NCBI RefSeq assembly: GCF_000826545.1
Contig: NZ_CDME01000005.1
Location: forward strand, 108,428-172,427
DNA: 64,000 bases
Direction of reading: 5' to 3'
DNA from: Kibdelosporangium sp. MJ126-NF4
Lineage (GTDB): Bacteria > Actinomycetota > Actinomycetes > Mycobacteriales > Pseudonocardiaceae
Shown here one piece after another: positions 39,720 to 48,043 of this stretch. Numbering within the stretch: position 1 is the stretch's first letter; every line of letters starts with the position of its first letter. The notes below the pieces were generated by a model. The model did no database searches and was not told the DNA's origin. It saw nothing but the letters and a program-made list of their open reading frames with translations. The position numbers were made by a program, and so were the translations under genes.

Positions 39720-40277
39720 GTGATCGACGAGACACTTCTCGACGCCGAGGAGAAGATGGAGAAGGCGGTGACGCACGCCAAGGAGGACCTTGCGGCAGTG
39801 CGCACCGGCCGCGCCACCCCGACCATGTTCTCGCGCATTGTCGTCGAATACTACGGTTCACCCACGCCGTTGAACCAGCTCGCTGGGATCAGCATCCCCG
39901 AGGCCCGGATGGCCGTCGTCAAGCCGTACGACGTCAGCCAGCTCAACACGATTGAGAAGGCGATCAGGGACTCCGACCTCGGTGTGAACCCGAGCAACGA
40001 CGGCACCATCATCCGCATCGTGATCCCGCAGCTGTCCGAGGAGCGCCGCCGCGAGATGGTGAAGCAGGCCAAGGGCAAGGGTGAGGACGCCAAGGTGGCG
40101 ATCCGCAACATCCGCCGCAAGGCCAACGAGGAACTGCACCGCATCGCCAAGGACGGCGAAGCGGGCGAGGACGACGTGGCCCGCGCGGAGAAGGAGCTGC
40201 AGAACGTCACGGACCGCTACGTCGCGCAGATCGACGAGCTGGTCAAGCACAAAGAGGCAGAACTGCTTGAGGTCTAG
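39720..40277 (+). CDS. frr: Ribosome recycling factor
   Basis: RRF splits post-termination ribosomes with EF-G. All of the 185-residue protein is recognisable: [75 protein letters not shown] and [23 protein letters not shown] start after AAGGAGCAGCC. Its stop directly abuts the cdsA TTG start. Confidence 0.97.
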   Translation: MIDETLLDAEEKMEKAVTHAKEDLAAVRTGRATPTMFSRIVVEYYGSPTPLNQLAGISIPEARMAVVKPYDVSQLNTIEKAIRDSDLGVNPSNDGTIIRIVIPQLSEERRREMVKQAKGKGEDAKVAIRNIRRKANEELHRIAKDGEAGEDDVARAEKELQNVTDRYVAQIDELVKHKEAELLEV

Positions 40278-41159
40278 TTGACTACGGGGATGGGCAGCAC
40301 TGCCGGCACCGAGACGGGCGAACCGGCCGGGGACGACACACCGAAGAAGTCCCGGGCCGGCCGCAACCTGCCCGCCGCCATCGGGGTCGGGCTGCTGCTC
40401 GGCGCCGCGGTCATCGTCTCGCTGGTGACCGTCAAGGAGATCTTCGTCGGCGTCGTGGCGCTGGCTGTCGCCGTGTCGACGTACGAGCTGTCCGGCGCGC
40501 TCAAACGCAGCGCCGGAATCCAGGTCGCGTTCTGGCCGGTGTTCGTCGGTGGTCAGGCCATGGTGTGGCTGGCATGGCCGTTCGAACGAAACGGTGTCAT
40601 ATCGGCCTTCGTGGTGACGATCCTGGCGTGCCTGCTGTGGCGCTTCAGGGGCGGCACCGAGAACTACCTGCGGGACATCTCGGCATCCGTGTTCACGGCG
40701 GCGTACGTGCCGATGTTCGCGTCGTTCGCGGCGATGCTCGTGGTCCCGGACGACGGCGTCGCACGGGTGCTGTGCTTCCTGATCGCGGTGGTCGCCTCCG
40801 ACACAGGCGGCTACGCGGCCGGTGTGGCGTTCGGCAAGCACCCGATGGCACCGACGATCAGTCCGAAGAAGTCGTGGGAGGGCTTCTCGGGATCGATGCT
40901 CGCCGGTGTGGTCGGCGGCTCGCTGTCGCTGAGCCTGATGCTGGACGCGCAGTGGTGGCAGGGTGCGCTGTTCGGCGCGGCGATCGTGCTGACCGCGACG
41001 CTCGGCGACCTGGTGGAGTCGCTGATCAAGCGCGACCTCGGCATCAAGGACATGGGCAACCTGCTCCCGGGCCACGGCGGCCTGATGGACAGGATGGACT
41101 CGCTGTTGCCCTCGGCTGTGGTGTCCTGGCTGCTGTTGCGCCTCTTCGTCCCCAGTTAG
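40278..41159 (+). CDS. cdsA: Phosphatidate cytidylyltransferase
   Basis: Makes CDP-diacylglycerol from phosphatidate and CTP. The protein of ~293 residues has about eight membrane helices and the signature SLIKRDLGIKDMGNLLPGHG followed by GLMDRMDS near the C-terminus; ASDTGGYAAGVAFGKHPMAP and SPKKSWEGFSGS are further blocks. The start is taken as TTG immediately after the frr stop with GAGG in the frr end; an ATG at 40290 is the alternative. The rlmN gene that often follows is absent here. Confidence 0.93.
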   Translation: MTTGMGSTAGTETGEPAGDDTPKKSRAGRNLPAAIGVGLLLGAAVIVSLVTVKEIFVGVVALAVAVSTYELSGALKRSAGIQVAFWPVFVGGQAMVWLAWPFERNGVISAFVVTILACLLWRFRGGTENYLRDISASVFTAAYVPMFASFAAMLVVPDDGVARVLCFLIAVVASDTGGYAAGVAFGKHPMAPTISPKKSWEGFSGSMLAGVVGGSLSLSLMLDAQWWQGALFGAAIVLTATLGDLVESLIKRDLGIKDMGNLLPGHGGLMDRMDSLLPSAVVSWLLLRLFVPS

Positions 41160-41172
41160 CCCCAGCTGATCT

Positions 41173-41218
41173 CTCGTGAGTGTTTATCGGTGTTGGAACT
41201 CGTGTAAACACTCACGAG
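41173..41218. terminator. Long hairpin, bidirectional terminator (repeat family member 2)
   Basis: CTCGTGAGTGTTTA (41173-41186) and TAAACACTCACGAG (41205-41218) are perfectly complementary with an 18-nt loop. The arms are the same as the outer arms of 5289-5334, while the loop differs. It lies between the convergent cdsA and VOC genes. Confidence 0.8.
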
Positions 41219-41221
41219 GGG

Positions 41222-42046
41222 TTAGTCGTCGTACGGATCGTCATATGCCGCGCCAAGTTCGTCCTCGGAAGGCGCGTGCGGTGTGCTTCGGTTGGATGTG
41301 TCGATCAACGTGAAGGCTGCCCCGGCCGGGTCCTCCACGACCGACAACCTTCCGAACGGCGAGTCGGCGGGCTCGGACAGCAGCCGCCCGCCGAGCCGGA
41401 CGGCGAGCACGGTCGCCTCGTCGGTTCCCAGCATCGGCCCGACTTCGAAGTAGATCATCCAGTGTGGCGGGGTGTGCGGCGGGAAGTCCGCGCCGAAGCG
41501 CATCCGCCCGGCGACCGGCTCGCGGTCCCCCGGCAGTGTCCACGTGGTGTAGTCGAACTCCTCGCCGTCGCCGATCTGTTCGAGTTGGTAGCCGAACAGG
41601 TCGACGAAGAACTTGTCCGCCGTGTCTCCGTCCCATGTGTTCAGCTCGGCCCAGCCGAACTCGCCTTTCGTTCCGGTCGCGAACGGCCATGGTGCCGCAG
41701 GCTGCCAGAAGCCGATCGTGGCTCCGGCCGGGTCTGTTGCCACCATGAGGCAGCCCTGGCCGTCGAAATTCTGGGGCGGCATCTGAATCTGCCCACCCAA
41801 TCGGACAATTCGGTCAGCAGTGGCCGAGGCGTCGGACACGGCCAGGTAAAGCGTCCACGCTGGGGCCTGTGCGGAATCGAGAACGCGGTAGAAACCGGCC
41901 GCCGGAACGTCGTCGACGAGCGCGGTCAGGTAGTCGCCTGTCGGATTTGCCCGATACTGCCAGCCGAAGAGTCCGCCGTAGAAGTCCCTGCTGGCCTTCG
42001 GGTCGGTCGTGGCGAGATCGATCCAACAGGGTGTGCCGAATCGCAT
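41222..42046 (-). CDS. Two-domain VOC (glyoxalase-like) protein
   Basis: Product of 274 residues with two tandem VOC domains, residues ~1-120 and ~128-255. The first starts FGTPCWIDLATTDPKASRDF and YGGLFGWQYRANPTGDYLTA; the second has GEFGWAELNTWDGDTADKFF and VDLFGYQLEQIGDGEEFDYT. The layout resembles the CFP-30B/27 kDa antigen-type proteins of actinobacteria, sometimes linked to hydroxylation or antibiotic binding, without a known reaction. ATG at 42046 follows GGAGG. Confidence 0.85.
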   Translation of the reverse strand: MRFGTPCWIDLATTDPKASRDFYGGLFGWQYRANPTGDYLTALVDDVPAAGFYRVLDSAQAPAWTLYLAVSDASATADRIVRLGGQIQMPPQNFDGQGCLMVATDPAGATIGFWQPAAPWPFATGTKGEFGWAELNTWDGDTADKFFVDLFGYQLEQIGDGEEFDYTTWTLPGDREPVAGRMRFGADFPPHTPPHWMIYFEVGPMLGTDEATVLAVRLGGRLLSEPADSPFGRLSVVEDPAGAAFTLIDTSNRSTPHAPSEDELGAAYDDPYDD

Positions 42047-42184
42047 GGCGACCTCCGGAGGGGGAAAAGGGGCCGAACTTCAAAAGCCCACCGCCGGACC
42101 ATACGCCTTCAGAACGCGTTGTGGTTTGCTGTTTTGGTGTCAAGGTCATGGATTCCTGGTCTCGTTTCGCGCGCACGGGAGGCT

Positions 42185-42916
42185 TTGCTGTCCACGGTCC
42201 GGCCCGATGACGTTGTGCCGAGCCCGAATATCTGGCATTGGCCGGATCTCTACGAGATCGAGAACAAGGCTCAGGATGTGGACGGTGAGATCTGGCGGAT
42301 CCTCGCCGAACGGTGCGATTGGACCGGTCGCGACGTTCTCGATCTTGGCTGTGGCGACGGATTCCACCTGCCGCGCTTCGCCATGGCCGCACGCAGTGTC
42401 GTCGGTGTCGAGCCGCACCAGCCGTTGGTTCGCCGTGCCAGGCAACGGGTCGGGAACCTGACGTCGGTTGATGTGATGGTTGGTGCGGCCCAACGACTTC
42501 CGTTGCCTGACGCGAGTGTCGACGTCGTACACGCCAGAACGGCGTACTTCTTCGGGCCCGGCTGCGAACCCGGTCTGGCCGAGGCCGACCGGGTCCTGCG
42601 GCCGGGCGGCGTGCTCGCGATCGTCGATCTCGACGGCCGTTGTTCCCCGTACGGCGACTGGCTGCGTGCCGATCTTCCCCGTTACGACCCCGTGAAGATC
42701 GAACAGTTCTTCGCCGACGCCGGTTTCGACAGCCGGGACGTGCGGGCCACGTGGCGGTTCGACGATCGCGAGAGCCTGGAAGCCGTGCTGCGGATCGAGT
42801 TCTCCGCGGCGGTCGCCCGCAGGGCGGTCGCGGACGTGACCGGGCTGAGCTTTCCGGTCGGCTACCGGGTACGCACCCGTTGTAAACCGAGTGGTCTAGT
42901 CCAGCCGGGCAGGTAG
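42185..42916 (+). CDS. Class I SAM-dependent methyltransferase
   Basis: About 243 residues. Motif I RDVLDLGCGDGFHLPRFA with acidic residue in VVGVEPHQPLV, motif near LPLPDASVDVVHARTAYFFG, and ADRVLRPGGVLAIVDLDGR are standard Methyltransf_11 features. The stretch PNIWHWPDLYEIENKAQDVD upstream is characteristic of a conserved actinobacterial subgroup of unknown substrate. The start is uncertain: TTG 42185 sits only 2 nt after GGGAGG, GTG 42215 is possible. The long upstream frame overlaps the divergent VOC gene and is rejected. Confidence 0.78.
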   Translation: MLSTVRPDDVVPSPNIWHWPDLYEIENKAQDVDGEIWRILAERCDWTGRDVLDLGCGDGFHLPRFAMAARSVVGVEPHQPLVRRARQRVGNLTSVDVMVGAAQRLPLPDASVDVVHARTAYFFGPGCEPGLAEADRVLRPGGVLAIVDLDGRCSPYGDWLRADLPRYDPVKIEQFFADAGFDSRDVRATWRFDDRESLEAVLRIEFSAAVARRAVADVTGLSFPVGYRVRTRCKPSGLVQPGR

Positions 42917-42925
42917 GGTCGTCGC

Positions 42926-43984
42926 ATGGCGATCGATGGCGACCTCCGTTCCGTGTCCCTTGCCACCACGAACAAGCACCGCCCCGCGCACGTGCTCGAC
43001 CTGCTCCGGGCGCGAGTCGGGGACCAGGAGCCACGAGGTGACGCCGTGCCGAGACTGGAACGCCGTGTCGCGGATCTGCTCGGCAAACCGGCCGCCGCGT
43101 TCTTCCCGACCGGCACGATGGCCCAGCAGGTCGCCATGCGCATCCACGCCGACCGCCGTGGCACGCGGACGATCGCGTTCCACCCCCAGTGCCACATGGA
43201 AGTGCATGAGCACAGGGGCTACGAGGTCGTGCACGGCCTGTCCGGTCTGCCGGTCGGCGACTACCACTCGCTGATCACGCTCGCCGACCTCGAGGCGATC
43301 TCCGAGCCGGTCGCCGCGCTGCTGCTGGAGTTGCCGCAGCGTGACCTCGGCGGGCGGTTACCCGCGTGGGAGGACCTGGTCGCCCAGGTCGACTGGACTC
43401 GTGAGCATCGCGTCGCGTCCCATATGGACGGTGCGCGGCTGTGGGAGGCGCAGCCGTACTACGGCCGGTCACACGCGGAGATCGCGGCACTGTTCGACAG
43501 CGTCTACGTATCCCTCTACAAAGGACTGATGGGGATCTCCGGCGCGCTGCTGGCCGGTGACGCCGATTTCGTCGAGCACGCCACGGTCTGGCGTGACCGG
43601 CTCGGCGGTGCCACCCTGGGGGCGTGGCCGCTGGCCGTCGCCGGTGAGCGCGGCCTTGACGAACTGCTGCCGAGGATGCCCGAGTTCCTGGTCCGGGCGC
43701 GGACTCTGGCCGGGATGCTCGGCGGCATCCCCGGCGTGCAGGTGGTGCCGGAACCGCCGCAGACGCCGTTGTTCCACGTCCACCTCGCGGCCCAGCCCGA
43801 CCGGGTGCTCGAGCACACGAAGCTGCTCGCCGAGAAGACCGGGCTGTGGGTGTTCGGTCAGGTGCGGCGCTCGGCCAACCCGATGACCTGCAGTTTCGAG
43901 ATCACCGTGACCGAGCAGTTCGACGACGTCACCGACGCGGAGGTCCGTGACTTCGTCGGCGAACTGATGCTCGCGGCCGGGTAG
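42926..43984 (+). CDS. Threonine aldolase family PLP enzyme
   Basis: PLP enzyme of 352 residues of the beta-eliminating-lyase fold: AAFFPTGTMAQQVAMRIHAD, AFHPQCHMEVHEHRGYEVVH, LLLELPQRDLGGRLPAWEDL, HMDGARLWEAQPYYGRS with the PLP Asp near residue 171, and VYVSLYKGLMGISGALLAG with the Schiff-base Lys near 199. Low-specificity L-threonine aldolases cleave beta-hydroxy amino acids to glycine and aldehyde; the true substrate here is not certain. Ten bases after the methyltransferase, so likely co-transcribed. Confidence 0.83.
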   Translation: MAIDGDLRSVSLATTNKHRPAHVLDLLRARVGDQEPRGDAVPRLERRVADLLGKPAAAFFPTGTMAQQVAMRIHADRRGTRTIAFHPQCHMEVHEHRGYEVVHGLSGLPVGDYHSLITLADLEAISEPVAALLLELPQRDLGGRLPAWEDLVAQVDWTREHRVASHMDGARLWEAQPYYGRSHAEIAALFDSVYVSLYKGLMGISGALLAGDADFVEHATVWRDRLGGATLGAWPLAVAGERGLDELLPRMPEFLVRARTLAGMLGGIPGVQVVPEPPQTPLFHVHLAAQPDRVLEHTKLLAEKTGLWVFGQVRRSANPMTCSFEITVTEQFDDVTDAEVRDFVGELMLAAG

Positions 43985-44192
43985 CAGTGGTCACGACCGG
44001 GAGTCTGTCGGGGGTCTCGACGGCCCAGCTTCCCGCTGGACGCACCGGCCAAAGGCGCCGGTACAACCCCGGTACCGGCCCCTTCGTCCGGCACGCCCAG
44101 CGGAAACCTGGATCCGCCGAATACCCCCAACGAACTCCCGGTCGCAACCACTGGTTGCTGCCTTCGGTCGAGTGGCGTTGCTCCCGCCAGGT

Positions 44193-44840
44193 TTACAAGC
44201 AGGGCGGCTGGTAGCCGTCGATCCGCAGGCCGCGGAAGTCGAGTTTGTTCGGTGTCTTGCCGACGAAGACCAGGCCGCGTGCCTCCTTGACCGCGGAGGC
44301 GAACGAGTACGACGGCGTGCCCAGTTCGGGCAGGGTGGTCCATGCCTTGGGGGAGAAGCTGAAGAACTTCCGGACCAGTTGGCCGCCCGTCGACGGCACC
44401 AGCGTGAGCCACTTGTCGCCGCCGCTCCAGTGCGAGGCCGGGCGCAACTGGACGTAGAGATCGTCCGTGGCGCTGTAGGTCATCCAGAACCCGGACGATG
44501 TGGACAGATCAGCCTGTGCCTCGAACTGGTTGCCGAGCCAGAGGACGACGACGTGCCACTCGTTGTTGAGGAACTGCACCTTGGCGGCGTACCGGTGGCC
44601 TTCGCGGACAAGCAGACTCCCGGTGGCCGGGACAGTCGTGCCCTCACCGCTGGCAAGCCACTGCTGCAGCCGGTCGATCGACGGTGTGGCGCACTCGCAG
44701 CCACGGGACAGCTGGTCCGCTGACCGGGACATGTCGGCGTTGGCGACAGCTCCCGTGCCGGACAGGGAAACGAGGACGCTCGCCGCGAACGCCACGGCGA
44801 ATCGGACTGGTGCACGACCTTGCTGGGAACGCACTCGCAT
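44193..44840 (-). CDS. Secreted protein of unknown function, 215 aa
   Basis: The signal peptide FAVAFAASVLVSLSG has a likely cut after AVANA near residue 37. The mature part is about 175 residues, without transmembrane segments, with CECATPSIDRLQQWL, two nearby cysteines and one at the C-terminus (YQPPCL). Aromatic- and Ser-rich strands (FWMTYSATDDLYVQLRPAS) suggest a beta-rich extracellular domain. No family is recognised. ATG 44840 is preferred over TTG 44849. The 208-bp gap to the preceding gene shows nothing clear. Confidence 0.7.
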   Translation of the reverse strand: MRVRSQQGRAPVRFAVAFAASVLVSLSGTGAVANADMSRSADQLSRGCECATPSIDRLQQWLASGEGTTVPATGSLLVREGHRYAAKVQFLNNEWHVVVLWLGNQFEAQADLSTSSGFWMTYSATDDLYVQLRPASHWSGGDKWLTLVPSTGGQLVRKFFSFSPKAWTTLPELGTPSYSFASAVKEARGLVFVGKTPNKLDFRGLRIDGYQPPCL

Positions 44841-44973
44841 TCCCAGCAAGCTAGTCCGCCGACCGGCTTAGGTCTAGACCTTTCGGGAGGTGTGCCGATC
44901 CGGTGCCGTTGTCGGCGATCGCGATGGCCGAAAGCCGCCAGCCACGCCGCTGGCCACTTCGTAGCGTCCAGGC

Positions 44974-45603
44974 ATGCTGATTCGACACCGTGGACGGGTG
45001 CCCCGAGTGCACGCCGACGCCTACGTCGCGCCAACCGCGACGCTCATCGGGGACGTGGAAGTGGCGGCACACGCCCGTGTCCTCTCCGGTGCCGTGCTGG
45101 ACGCGGAAGGCTCACGCGTGACGGTCGGCGAGTACAGCATCATCAGCGAACACGCTGTGCTCCGAGCGTCCGCTGTGGCGGGGCCGCAACCGGTCGAGGT
45201 TGGCGATCACGTGCTTGTCGGCCCGCACGCGACGCTCCTGGGCTGCGCGGTGGGCCGGTGCTGCTACCTGGCGACGGGCGTGACTGTGCTGCAGACCGCG
45301 CGGCTCAATGAAGGCACCACGGTCGCGGTCGGTGCCTTGGTGCACGCGCGCACTGAGACTCCGGCCGAGTACTTCGTACCGCCTTTCAGTGTCGCGCTGG
45401 GGAGCCCGGTTCGGTTGGTGGCGGCTGGTGACCCCGCTTTGCCGGACGCTGTCCGCGCGGTGGGATTCGCCGAGGTGGCGTTCGGGGCGACGGCGGTGTG
45501 GACCGACCGGATCCGGCGCGCCGAGCATGCCGCCGAAACGCGCTCGGCCGAGTTCGGCGCGCACAAGGACGACGTCGTGCTTTCACGCGTGGGCGAGGGC
45601 TGA
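44974..45603 (+). CDS. Left-handed beta-helix protein (gamma-carbonic anhydrase / hexapeptide-repeat family)
   Basis: A 209-residue protein with hexapeptide repeats from about residue 18 to 125: VAPTATLIGDVEVAAHARVL, VEVGDHVLVGPHATLLGCAV, LNEGTTVAVGALVHA. This resembles YrdA/PaaY-type gamma-class carbonic anhydrase homologues, in which three His bind metal between subunits; only some His (SEHAVL, GPHATL) are in place, so activity is doubtful. Ends with a helical tail and overlaps the convergent NAD-binding gene by 21 bp. Confidence 0.75.
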   Translation: MLIRHRGRVPRVHADAYVAPTATLIGDVEVAAHARVLSGAVLDAEGSRVTVGEYSIISEHAVLRASAVAGPQPVEVGDHVLVGPHATLLGCAVGRCCYLATGVTVLQTARLNEGTTVAVGALVHARTETPAEYFVPPFSVALGSPVRLVAAGDPALPDAVRAVGFAEVAFGATAVWTDRIRRAEHAAETRSAEFGAHKDDVVLSRVGEG

Positions 45604-46260
45604 CGGGGTCATGCAGCCGACAATGGCCGGTGCCTCGTGGATGAGGGTGTCGTCGTCGATCGCCTCGACCATGAAGCGGGCGTAGTCCACTCGACGGGTC
45701 CGGTTGCTCGCCAGTACCGGATCGCCGACGTGCCTGCTCCACACCGGCAGGCCCTGGCTTTCACCCTCCTCCAGATCACTGCCACGCACGACGGTCCACC
45801 TGGTGTCGCTGGCGAAGACCCGCCGACACGCCTCCACCTGGTCGTCGACGTCCACGACACGCGCGAGCTTGGCCAGCCGCCCGAACACGGCCTCGTACAC
45901 CTTGAACTTCTTGCTGTACAAGTCTTTCCCGTCACGGCTGATGTGCCAGCCGCACGAGAACACCAGACGGGCGTCCGGGCGCGCGTGGTCGAGCACGGCC
46001 TGAGCAGTGCCCGAGGCGTAGTGGTGCACTCCCCACGGCACCAGCACCGTGAGCACGGCGTCGCATCCGTCCACCGCCCGCGCGATGACCGCGGGATCGT
46101 TGGTCGCCCCGGGGATCACCGTCATCCGCCCATCGAACCCGGCGAGCTTGTGCACGCTCTTGTCCCGGCACACGCCAACAACCTCGTAACCGCGGTCCAG
46201 CGCGTGCTGCACCATGTAGCGGCCCAGCTTCCCGGACGCCCCCACAACGCACACCTTCAT
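45583..46260 (-). CDS. NAD(P)-binding NmrA-like reductase
   Basis: Atypical short-chain dehydrogenase of 225 residues: MKVCVVGASGKLGRYMVQHA (GxSGxxG), VVGVCRDKSVHKLAG with the cofactor ribose region, VIPGATNDPAVIARAVDGCD and TVVRGSDLEEGESQGLPVWS, but no YxxxK catalytic pair. It is an NAD(P)H-dependent flavin- or quinone-type reductase, or a sensor. ATG at 46260 has a strong GAGGAGAAGG site. Divergent from a TetR gene with two clear operators in between, so it is very likely that regulator's target. Confidence 0.82.
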   Translation of the reverse strand: MKVCVVGASGKLGRYMVQHALDRGYEVVGVCRDKSVHKLAGFDGRMTVIPGATNDPAVIARAVDGCDAVLTVLVPWGVHHYASGTAQAVLDHARPDARLVFSCGWHISRDGKDLYSKKFKVYEAVFGRLAKLARVVDVDDQVEACRRVFASDTRWTVVRGSDLEEGESQGLPVWSRHVGDPVLASNRTRRVDYARFMVEAIDDDTLIHEAPAIVGCMTPSALAHA

Positions 46261-46290
46261 CGCCTTCTCCTCGCTCGCCGACACCATCAC

Positions 46291-46325
46291 CCTTACAATG
46301 TAAGGTACAGCCTTGCACTGTAAGG
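46291..46325. promoter_or_regulatory. Pair of 15-bp TetR operators
   Basis: CCTTACA-A-TGTAAGG (46291-46305) is a perfect inverted repeat. CCTTGCA-C-TGTAAGG (46311-46325) is the same with one mismatch. Centres are 20 bp apart, two helix turns, in the divergent promoter of the NmrA-like and TetR genes. This is the expected architecture of a self-regulating TetR repressor. Confidence 0.85.
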
Positions 46326-46352
46326 TTGTCAAGCGGACGGAGGGAGAACCTT

Positions 46353-47015
46353 GTGGCAACGGAGCCTCGCCGTGACCCGCTGACCAAGGAGTCGGTGGTG
46401 CGCGCAGCGGTCGCCCTGGCGGACGAGACCGGCGCCGGTGCGCCGAGCATGCGCAAGCTCGCCGAGCGGCTCGGCGTCGAGGCGATGTCGCTGTACTACC
46501 ACTTCCGCAACAAGAGCGCGCTGCTCGACGGCATGATCGACCTCGTGTTCGGCGAGGTCGAACTCCCGTCCGACGACAGCGACTGGCCGACCGCGATGCG
46601 ACAACGGGCGCTCTCGCTGCGCGAGGCACTGACCCGTCACCCGTGGGCGGTCAGCCTGATGGACTCACGGACCAGTCCCGGCCTCGCGACACTGCGTCAC
46701 CACAACGCGGTCATCGGTTGCCTGCGGTCAGGTGGTTTCTCGATCGCCGGTGCGGCGCACGCGTTCTCCGTGCTGGACAGCTACGTCTACGGGTTCACGC
46801 TCCAGGAGCTCAGCCTGCCGTTCGCAGGTCCTGCCGACCTGGCGGACGTGGCGGGCTCGATCCTGGAAGGGCTGCCCCGCGAGGAGTTCCCGCATCTCGC
46901 CGAGATGATCGTCGACCGCGCGCTGAAACCCGGTTACGCGTACGCCGAGGAGTTCGACACCGGGCTCGACCTGATCATCGACGGACTGCGCGAGCGACGC
47001 GGGACTTGGCGGTGA
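46353..47015 (+). CDS. TetR family regulator (TetR_C tetracycline-repressor-like)
   Basis: Product of 220 residues. Helix-turn-helix: KESVVRAAVALADETGAG, MRKLAERLGVEAMSLYYHFR (LYYHF typical of TetR/TetR_C_1), NKSALLDGMIDLVF. The C-terminal domain (HPWAVSLMDSRTSPGL, FSVLDSYVYGFTLQELSLPF) is of the TetR-class ligand type. GTG at 46353 follows GGAGGGAGAA. It probably represses itself and the NmrA-like gene at the twin CCTTACA palindromes. Confidence 0.9.
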   Translation: MATEPRRDPLTKESVVRAAVALADETGAGAPSMRKLAERLGVEAMSLYYHFRNKSALLDGMIDLVFGEVELPSDDSDWPTAMRQRALSLREALTRHPWAVSLMDSRTSPGLATLRHHNAVIGCLRSGGFSIAGAAHAFSVLDSYVYGFTLQELSLPFAGPADLADVAGSILEGLPREEFPHLAEMIVDRALKPGYAYAEEFDTGLDLIIDGLRERRGTWR

Positions 47016-47138
47016 ACGTTCGTCGGGTCGCCCGGAAGTGCGGACATCCCGGTTCGACGCGCTGACTGTCCCACACTGACACCTCGCTCGCCCGGTGGGC
47101 ATGTTTCGCTGTCAGGAGAACAACCATGAGGAGATCAC

Positions 47139-47984
47139 ATGCGTTTCGGGCTCAAAGTCAATCCCGCCACCTGGCCGGAGGCCGCCACGTGGGCCGCCGT
47201 CGCCGAGGACACCGGATTCGACGGGTTGTGGACGGGCGACAACATGCGCAACCCGCGTGACCCGGCCATCGCGGTGCACGACGGCCCGACGTTGATCTCC
47301 GCGTGGGCCGCGACCACCACGCGGATCAGAGTCGGCCTGCTGATCGCCAACATGGTTTTCCGGCGTCCGACGCTGCTGGCCAAGCAGGCGGTCACGCTCG
47401 ACCACGTGTCGACCGGCCGGTTCGACCTCGGGATCGGGTCCGGCGTCTGGCCGACCGACCACGGGATGTCCGGTGTTCCACTGTGGACCGCGCGGGAACG
47501 GGCCGAGCGGCTCGCCGAGTTCGTCGGGATCGTCGACCGGCTGCTGTCCGGTGACGTCGGGGACCACCAGGGCACGCACTACTCCTACCAGCAGGCGGCG
47601 ATGACGCCCGCTCCGGTCTCCGGCTCGGTTCCGCTGATCGTCGCTGCCAACGCTCCCAAGGCGCTCACGGTGGTCGCCGAGCACGCCGACGGGTGGGTGA
47701 CCTTCCCCGGCGCGGCAGCCGAGGAGGATTTCCACCACGCGTCGATCGAACGGATCGGCACGCTGGAACGGCTGAGCTGGGAGCGTGACCGGAATCCCGC
47801 GTCACTGCGCCGGATTCTGCTGGCGTACGGCGCCATCACGCCGTGGGCGTCGGAGGATTCCTTTGCCAGGCTTGTGGATCGCTACCGGGAGATCGGCTTC
47901 GACGAGATCGTCTGCTACGCGCCCAAGCCCGCGGAGCGGGCCGTGTTCGACAAGGTCGTGGCCAATCTGGACGCCTGGCGCTAG
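47139..47984 (+). CDS. LLM-class F420/flavin-dependent oxidoreductase
   Basis: TIM-barrel luciferase-like protein of 281 residues: MRFGLKVNPATWPEAATWAA, TGFDGLWTGDNMRNPRDPA, VGLLIANMVFRRPTLLAKQ, TLDHVSTGRFDLGIGSG, and LIVAANAPKALTVVAEHADG. The set fits the F420-dependent group abundant in actinobacteria. Substrate is unknown. ATG follows GAGGAG. It is 123 bp downstream of the TetR gene and could belong to its regulon, but no third operator copy is seen. Confidence 0.85.
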   Translation: MRFGLKVNPATWPEAATWAAVAEDTGFDGLWTGDNMRNPRDPAIAVHDGPTLISAWAATTTRIRVGLLIANMVFRRPTLLAKQAVTLDHVSTGRFDLGIGSGVWPTDHGMSGVPLWTARERAERLAEFVGIVDRLLSGDVGDHQGTHYSYQQAAMTPAPVSGSVPLIVAANAPKALTVVAEHADGWVTFPGAAAEEDFHHASIERIGTLERLSWERDRNPASLRRILLAYGAITPWASEDSFARLVDRYREIGFDEIVCYAPKPAERAVFDKVVANLDAWR

Positions 47985-48043
47985 GAAACTTCCTCATTGT
48001 TTTTCGCCCAACACATGGCATCGATTGTTTGTGAAGCCCTAAC

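Noticed and set aside
41180..42184. 335-codon N-terminal extension of the methyltransferase frame
   Set aside because: It is antisense to the two-domain VOC gene and has no methyltransferase-like or signal-like content.
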